Below are positions 54,194 to 57,036 of a DNA stretch of 57,036 bases, one piece after another. Source of the stretch: JAWXCM01 sp034408745 (GTDB lineage Bacteria; Acidobacteriota; Terriglobia; Bryobacterales; Bryobacteraceae). Within the stretch, counting starts at the first letter, position 1; each line of letters opens with the position of its first letter. The notes under the pieces are model-generated. The model saw only the letters and a list, made by a program, of their open reading frames with translations. It did not search any database and was not told the DNA's origin. The position numbers and the translations under genes were made by a program. The stretch covers positions 1 through 57,036 of the forward strand of contig JAWXCM010000177.1 in the NCBI GenBank assembly GCA_034408745.1, written 5' to 3'.

Positions 54194-55273
54194 ATGGCAG
54201 CTGAAAACGACCGCGCACGCAACCTCAGCCTGACGCTGGGACAGATCGAAAAGCAGTTCGGGAAGGGTTCCATCCTTCGCCTGGGCTCAAAGGACAACAT
54301 TGTCGCCGTCCCTGCGATTTCGTCCGGATCGATTTCCCTCGATCATGCGCTCGGTGTGGGCGGCTATCCGAGAGGACGAATCTGCGAGGTCTTCGGTCCC
54401 GAATCCTCGGGTAAAACGACCCTCGCCCTGCATGCCATTGCCGAGGCGCAGAAGGTCGGCGGCATGGCCGCGTTTATCGACGTGGAGCACGCGCTGGATC
54501 CCGGCTACGCCCGGAAGCTGGGCGTCGACGTTGACAACCTGCTTGTATCGCAGCCCGATTATGCCGAGCAGGCGCTGGAAATTACCAGCGTGCTGATCAG
54601 CTCTGGCTCCATCGATGTGCTTGTAGTCGACTCCGTCGCCGCGCTGGTACCGAAGGCCGAACTCGATGGCGAAATGGGCGACGCGTTTGTCGGCATCCAG
54701 GCTCGCCTGATGTCACAAGCCATGCGCAAGCTGACCGGTATCGTCTCCAAGTCGAATACCTGCCTGATCTTCATCAATCAGATTCGCGAAAAGATCGGAG
54801 TCATGTTCGGCAGCCCCGAAACCACGTCGGGCGGCCGCGCCCTGAAGTTCTACTCGTCCGTGCGGCTCGACATTCGACGCATCGCGGCAATCAAAGATGG
54901 CGACGCCGTGGTGGGCAATCGCACCAAAGTCAAAGTGGTGAAGAACAAGGTGGCGCCTCCGTTCCGCGAAGCCGAGTTCGACATCCTGTACGGCGAGGGC
55001 GTGTCGAAAGAAGGCGACCTGATCGACCTGGCCGTCGTGCAGAACCTCGTCGAAAAGAGCGGATCCTGGTACAGCTACAAGGGCGAGCGAATCGGCCAGG
55101 GCCGCGACAACGCACGCAATTTCCTCAAGGAACACCCTGAGGTCCGCGCCAACCTGGATTCGGAGTTGCGAACGCGGCTCGGCCTCATTCGCGATGGCAG
55201 CCTGCCGGCAGTTCCAGCTCCGCCAGACGGCGAGCCGGTAGCCGCGCGTCCCGCAGGCCGGGGTCGCGGTTAG
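54194..55273 (+). CDS. recA: Recombinase RecA (copy 2)
   Basis: 359 residues. Walker A GPESSGKTT, then AFIDVEHALDPGYA with the catalytic Glu (Val replaces the usual Ala), VVDSVAALVPKAELDGE, the L1 region MGDAFVGIQARLMSQAMRK and the L2 loop GSPETTSGGRALKFYSS. The SQPDYAEQALEI segment differs from the canonical SQPDTGEQALEI. The C-terminal tail is longer than in copy 1, ending AARPAGRGRG with Pro and Arg instead of the acidic tail of many RecAs. Both copies keep all residues needed for strand exchange. The 3' end overlaps the convergent DUF2007 gene by 4 bp. Confidence 0.94.
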   Translation: MAAENDRARNLSLTLGQIEKQFGKGSILRLGSKDNIVAVPAISSGSISLDHALGVGGYPRGRICEVFGPESSGKTTLALHAIAEAQKVGGMAAFIDVEHALDPGYARKLGVDVDNLLVSQPDYAEQALEITSVLISSGSIDVLVVDSVAALVPKAELDGEMGDAFVGIQARLMSQAMRKLTGIVSKSNTCLIFINQIREKIGVMFGSPETTSGGRALKFYSSVRLDIRRIAAIKDGDAVVGNRTKVKVVKNKVAPPFREAEFDILYGEGVSKEGDLIDLAVVQNLVEKSGSWYSYKGERIGQGRDNARNFLKEHPEVRANLDSELRTRLGLIRDGSLPAVPAPPDGEPVAARPAGRGRG

Positions 55274-55812
55274 GCTTCCTCTTCGGAGAGCCGCTCGGCT
55301 TCTACAGCCGCCGCCGGTCCTGCCGCCTGCGCCTCAGAGATCACTTGCCGCGCGCGTTCCACGTCATTGGCGGGTACCTGAAGCTGAAAGCTGAGGTTGG
55401 GCAGCGTCGACGCTCCAATCATCACGTTCGGGATGTCATTGGCGTCCAGAATGCTCTTGATCCCCATTACTTCAATTTCGCCTGTCGTGCCCTGTGCGTC
55501 CAGGATGGTCACAGAATCGACATCGTGCGACGGATCAGGTCGCAAACTTTCCTCCGCCGGGTCGTCGAACTCGCTGGCACCAGCGATGAGGGCCTCGGCT
55601 GTCCTGGCGTCATCCACCCGAACACGCACTTCCCACGATCCGGAAACCACTCCCCGCACACTGTCATCGCATATGGCCGCTGTCAGGCCGTTATCGGTAA
55701 GCGTTTTGTATACGGCAGTGGCATCATCCTCGGCATTGCTGTCGGCGGATCTGTAGACGGTGACGAGATCGTCTGGGCTGAACATGCTTTGAGCATAGCT
55801 CAGATCTTCCAT
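55270..55812 (-). CDS. DUF2007-type protein
   Basis: 180 residues from the ATG at 55812; a second ATG at 55785 (MFSPDDLVTVYRSAD) is equally plausible. The body has two similar alpha/beta units: LVTVYRSADSNAEDDATAVYKTL...VRVRVDDARTAEALI and IEVMGIKSILDANDIPNVMI...LQVPANDVERARQVI. These resemble DUF2007, a putative signal-transducing domain. Function unknown. The C-terminus is Ala/Glu-rich and acidic. Confidence 0.75.
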   Translation of the reverse strand: MEDLSYAQSMFSPDDLVTVYRSADSNAEDDATAVYKTLTDNGLTAAICDDSVRGVVSGSWEVRVRVDDARTAEALIAGASEFDDPAEESLRPDPSHDVDSVTILDAQGTTGEIEVMGIKSILDANDIPNVMIGASTLPNLSFQLQVPANDVERARQVISEAQAAGPAAAVEAERLSEEEA

Positions 55813-55880
55813 GTTCTATTGCTTACTCTCTCAGCATACTTCCAAAAAACCGATGATTGACTCTGCAACTATCCCACTTA

Positions 55881-55920
55881 TCGAAATGTCAAAACTTTGT
55901 TATTTTCGAAGTGACGAAAC
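55881..55920. promoter_or_regulatory. Direct-repeat element upstream of the LysR gene
   Basis: Two imperfect 15-bp direct repeats, TCGAAATGTCAAAAC at 55881-55895 and TCGAAGTGACGAAAC at 55906-55920, lie 25 bp apart about 115 bp before the regulator gene. They could be an operator for the regulator or for the divergent DUF2007 gene. Assignment is tentative. Confidence 0.3.
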
Positions 55921-56032
55921 GTTACACGAGCAGGAAATATTTAGCATCCTAGCTTTGACGGTGGGCATCTGTGGATTGTTGAGCAGCAGATAACGGTTGG
56001 ACCGCCCAGGATAAAAACCAGGAGAATACATC

Positions 56033-56959
56033 GTGGAGTGGGTGAATTACCATCATCTTTTATACTTCCGGACAGTGGCCCGGGAGGGAAGCATTACGCG
56101 CGCAAGCAAAGTCCTGCTCCTTGCCCAGCCGACGATCAGCGGACAAATCCGAGCCCTTGAGGAGACTCTTGGGGAGAAGCTCTTCGCCCGTCAGGGACGC
56201 AATCTGGTTCTTACAGAATTCGGTCGCATTGTGTATCGATATGCGGACGAAATCTTTGCCCTTGGTCAGGAAATGACAGATGTGCTGAAGGGCCGGCCCA
56301 GTGGCAAGCCGATGCGCCTCGCGGTCGGTATCGCGGACCTGCTGCCGAAGCTTGTGATCTATCGAATCCTGGCAGGCGCCACCGAACTACCCGAACCCGT
56401 CCAGCTGATCTGTCATGAGGACAAGCCGGAGCAACTGGTCACCGCTTTGCAAATGCACGGTCTGGATCTTGTACTCACCGATGCGCCGATTTCTACTGGC
56501 GGGCGAGTAAAGGTCTACAACCATCTGCTCGGTTCATCGGCAATCAGCGTGTTTGGCACTCCGGATGTCGCCGCGAAGCTGCGAAAGAAGTTCCCGCAGT
56601 CGCTCGACGGTGCCCCGATGCTTCTTCCTCTGGAAAATTCACTGCTTCGGCGCTCGCTGGACCACTGGTTTTCCCAAAACGATATTCGCCCGAAGATTGT
56701 GGCCGAGTTCCAGGACAGCGCTTTGCTCAAGACTTTCGGAGCCTCTGGCGCTGGACTATTCTTCGCCCCCACTGTAGTGGAAAAGGACGTGCGGAATACG
56801 TACAAGGTGGCAGTAGTGGGCCGCATCGAAGAAGTGCAGGAACGCTTCTATGCGGTATCTGTAGAGCGGCGCTTCAAGAACGCAGCTGTTAGTGCAATCC
56901 TCGAACAGGCGCGTCAGAACCTGTTCCAAACCCCGGCCAATCAGGACGAAGCGGCCTGA
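56033..56959 (+). CDS. nhaR: NhaR-type LysR-family transcriptional regulator
   Basis: 308 residues from a GTG start with AGGAG 8 bp upstream. The N-terminal winged helix (EWVNYHHLLYFRTVAREGSITRASKVLLLAQPTISGQIRALE, around the LAQPTISGQIRALEE helix) is followed by GEKLFARQGRNLVLTEFGRIVYRYADEI. These strongly match NhaR, which activates Na+/H+ antiporter and other genes in response to sodium. The effector domain spans about residues 90-300. No nhaA is present in the window, so the target is not visible. Confidence 0.87.
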   Translation: MEWVNYHHLLYFRTVAREGSITRASKVLLLAQPTISGQIRALEETLGEKLFARQGRNLVLTEFGRIVYRYADEIFALGQEMTDVLKGRPSGKPMRLAVGIADLLPKLVIYRILAGATELPEPVQLICHEDKPEQLVTALQMHGLDLVLTDAPISTGGRVKVYNHLLGSSAISVFGTPDVAAKLRKKFPQSLDGAPMLLPLENSLLRRSLDHWFSQNDIRPKIVAEFQDSALLKTFGASGAGLFFAPTVVEKDVRNTYKVAVVGRIEEVQERFYAVSVERRFKNAAVSAILEQARQNLFQTPANQDEAA

Positions 56960-56971
56960 TATAGTCCGATT

Positions 56972-57036
56972 GTGAAGCGATTCGCCTGTCTTTCCGCTCT
57001 GGCCGCCGGACTGTTGTTGAGTTCGGAGTTCTACGA
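56972..57036 (+). CDS. Start of a possible exported protein, truncated by window end
   Basis: A GTG at 56972 opens a frame that stays open to the window edge and reads VKRFACLSALAAGLLLSSEF (first residue would be Met), which looks like a signal peptide. There are only about 21 residues and no clear ribosome site, so this is tentative. Confidence 0.35.
   Translation, partial: MKRFACLSALAAGLLLSSEFY

Overview
The window is about 60% GC and reads as chromosomal DNA of an Acidobacteriota member, most likely the Bryobacter/Solibacter group. This rests on content: an Oar-type TonB-dependent receptor and the wreck of a second one, three small PEP-CTERM secreted proteins, a serine/threonine kinase with a C-terminal TPR region, a subtilisin with a WGG-repeat tail, and Tat-exported aldo/keto reductases. 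The genus is inferred; there is no rRNA gene. I saw no phage, IS element or CRISPR array.

Layout. (1) 1-7313, all minus: TonB-receptor-like barrel, SF1 helicase, DUF2760 protein and two Hsp70-like ATPases, spaced so tightly that they may be one operon. (2) 7423-16384: PEP-CTERM protein, small secreted protein, large TPR protein, then four exported proteins in a row (kinase-like 1, D15/BamA-type barrel, kinase-like 2, metallophosphoesterase), facing a TPR gene. (3) 16461-18515: TatA, HU, RecA copy 1 and tRNA-Val. (4) 18695-25505: a DUF6599-like protein with an Fe-S aldo/keto reductase, DUF362 and DUF3467 proteins, a GT39-type membrane glycosyltransferase, a second Tat-exported reductase and a PEP-CTERM protein. 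(5) 25475-33244: Ser/Thr kinase-TPR protein, S8 protease, a 595-bp intergenic region, an HD-GYP/GAF/GGDEF membrane protein and ThiS. (6) 33329-46789: complex I operon nuoA-C-D-E-F-(small coiled-coil gene)-G-H-J-K-L-M-N, without nuoB or nuoI. (7) 46805-57036: deleted TonB-receptor pseudogene, HAD hydrolase and Lon-N-domain protein, SDR, shikimate kinase and glycerate kinase, PEP-CTERM protein, RluD-type pseudouridine synthase, VWA protein, RecA copy 2, DUF2007 protein, NhaR-type regulator and the start of one more gene.

How genes work together. The nuo genes encode most of a proton-pumping NADH:quinone oxidoreductase, but its two connecting Fe-S subunits must come from elsewhere. The most intriguing accessory locus is 10618-15574: two secreted proteins with protein/lipid-kinase-like active-site signatures flank an outer-membrane barrel and are followed by a secreted phosphoesterase. 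This suggests phosphoryl-transfer chemistry in the cell envelope; that function is inference. Other points: two recA genes 36 kb apart, a tandem Hsp70/DUF2760 unit, and a small membrane-anchored coiled-coil gene inside the nuo operon.
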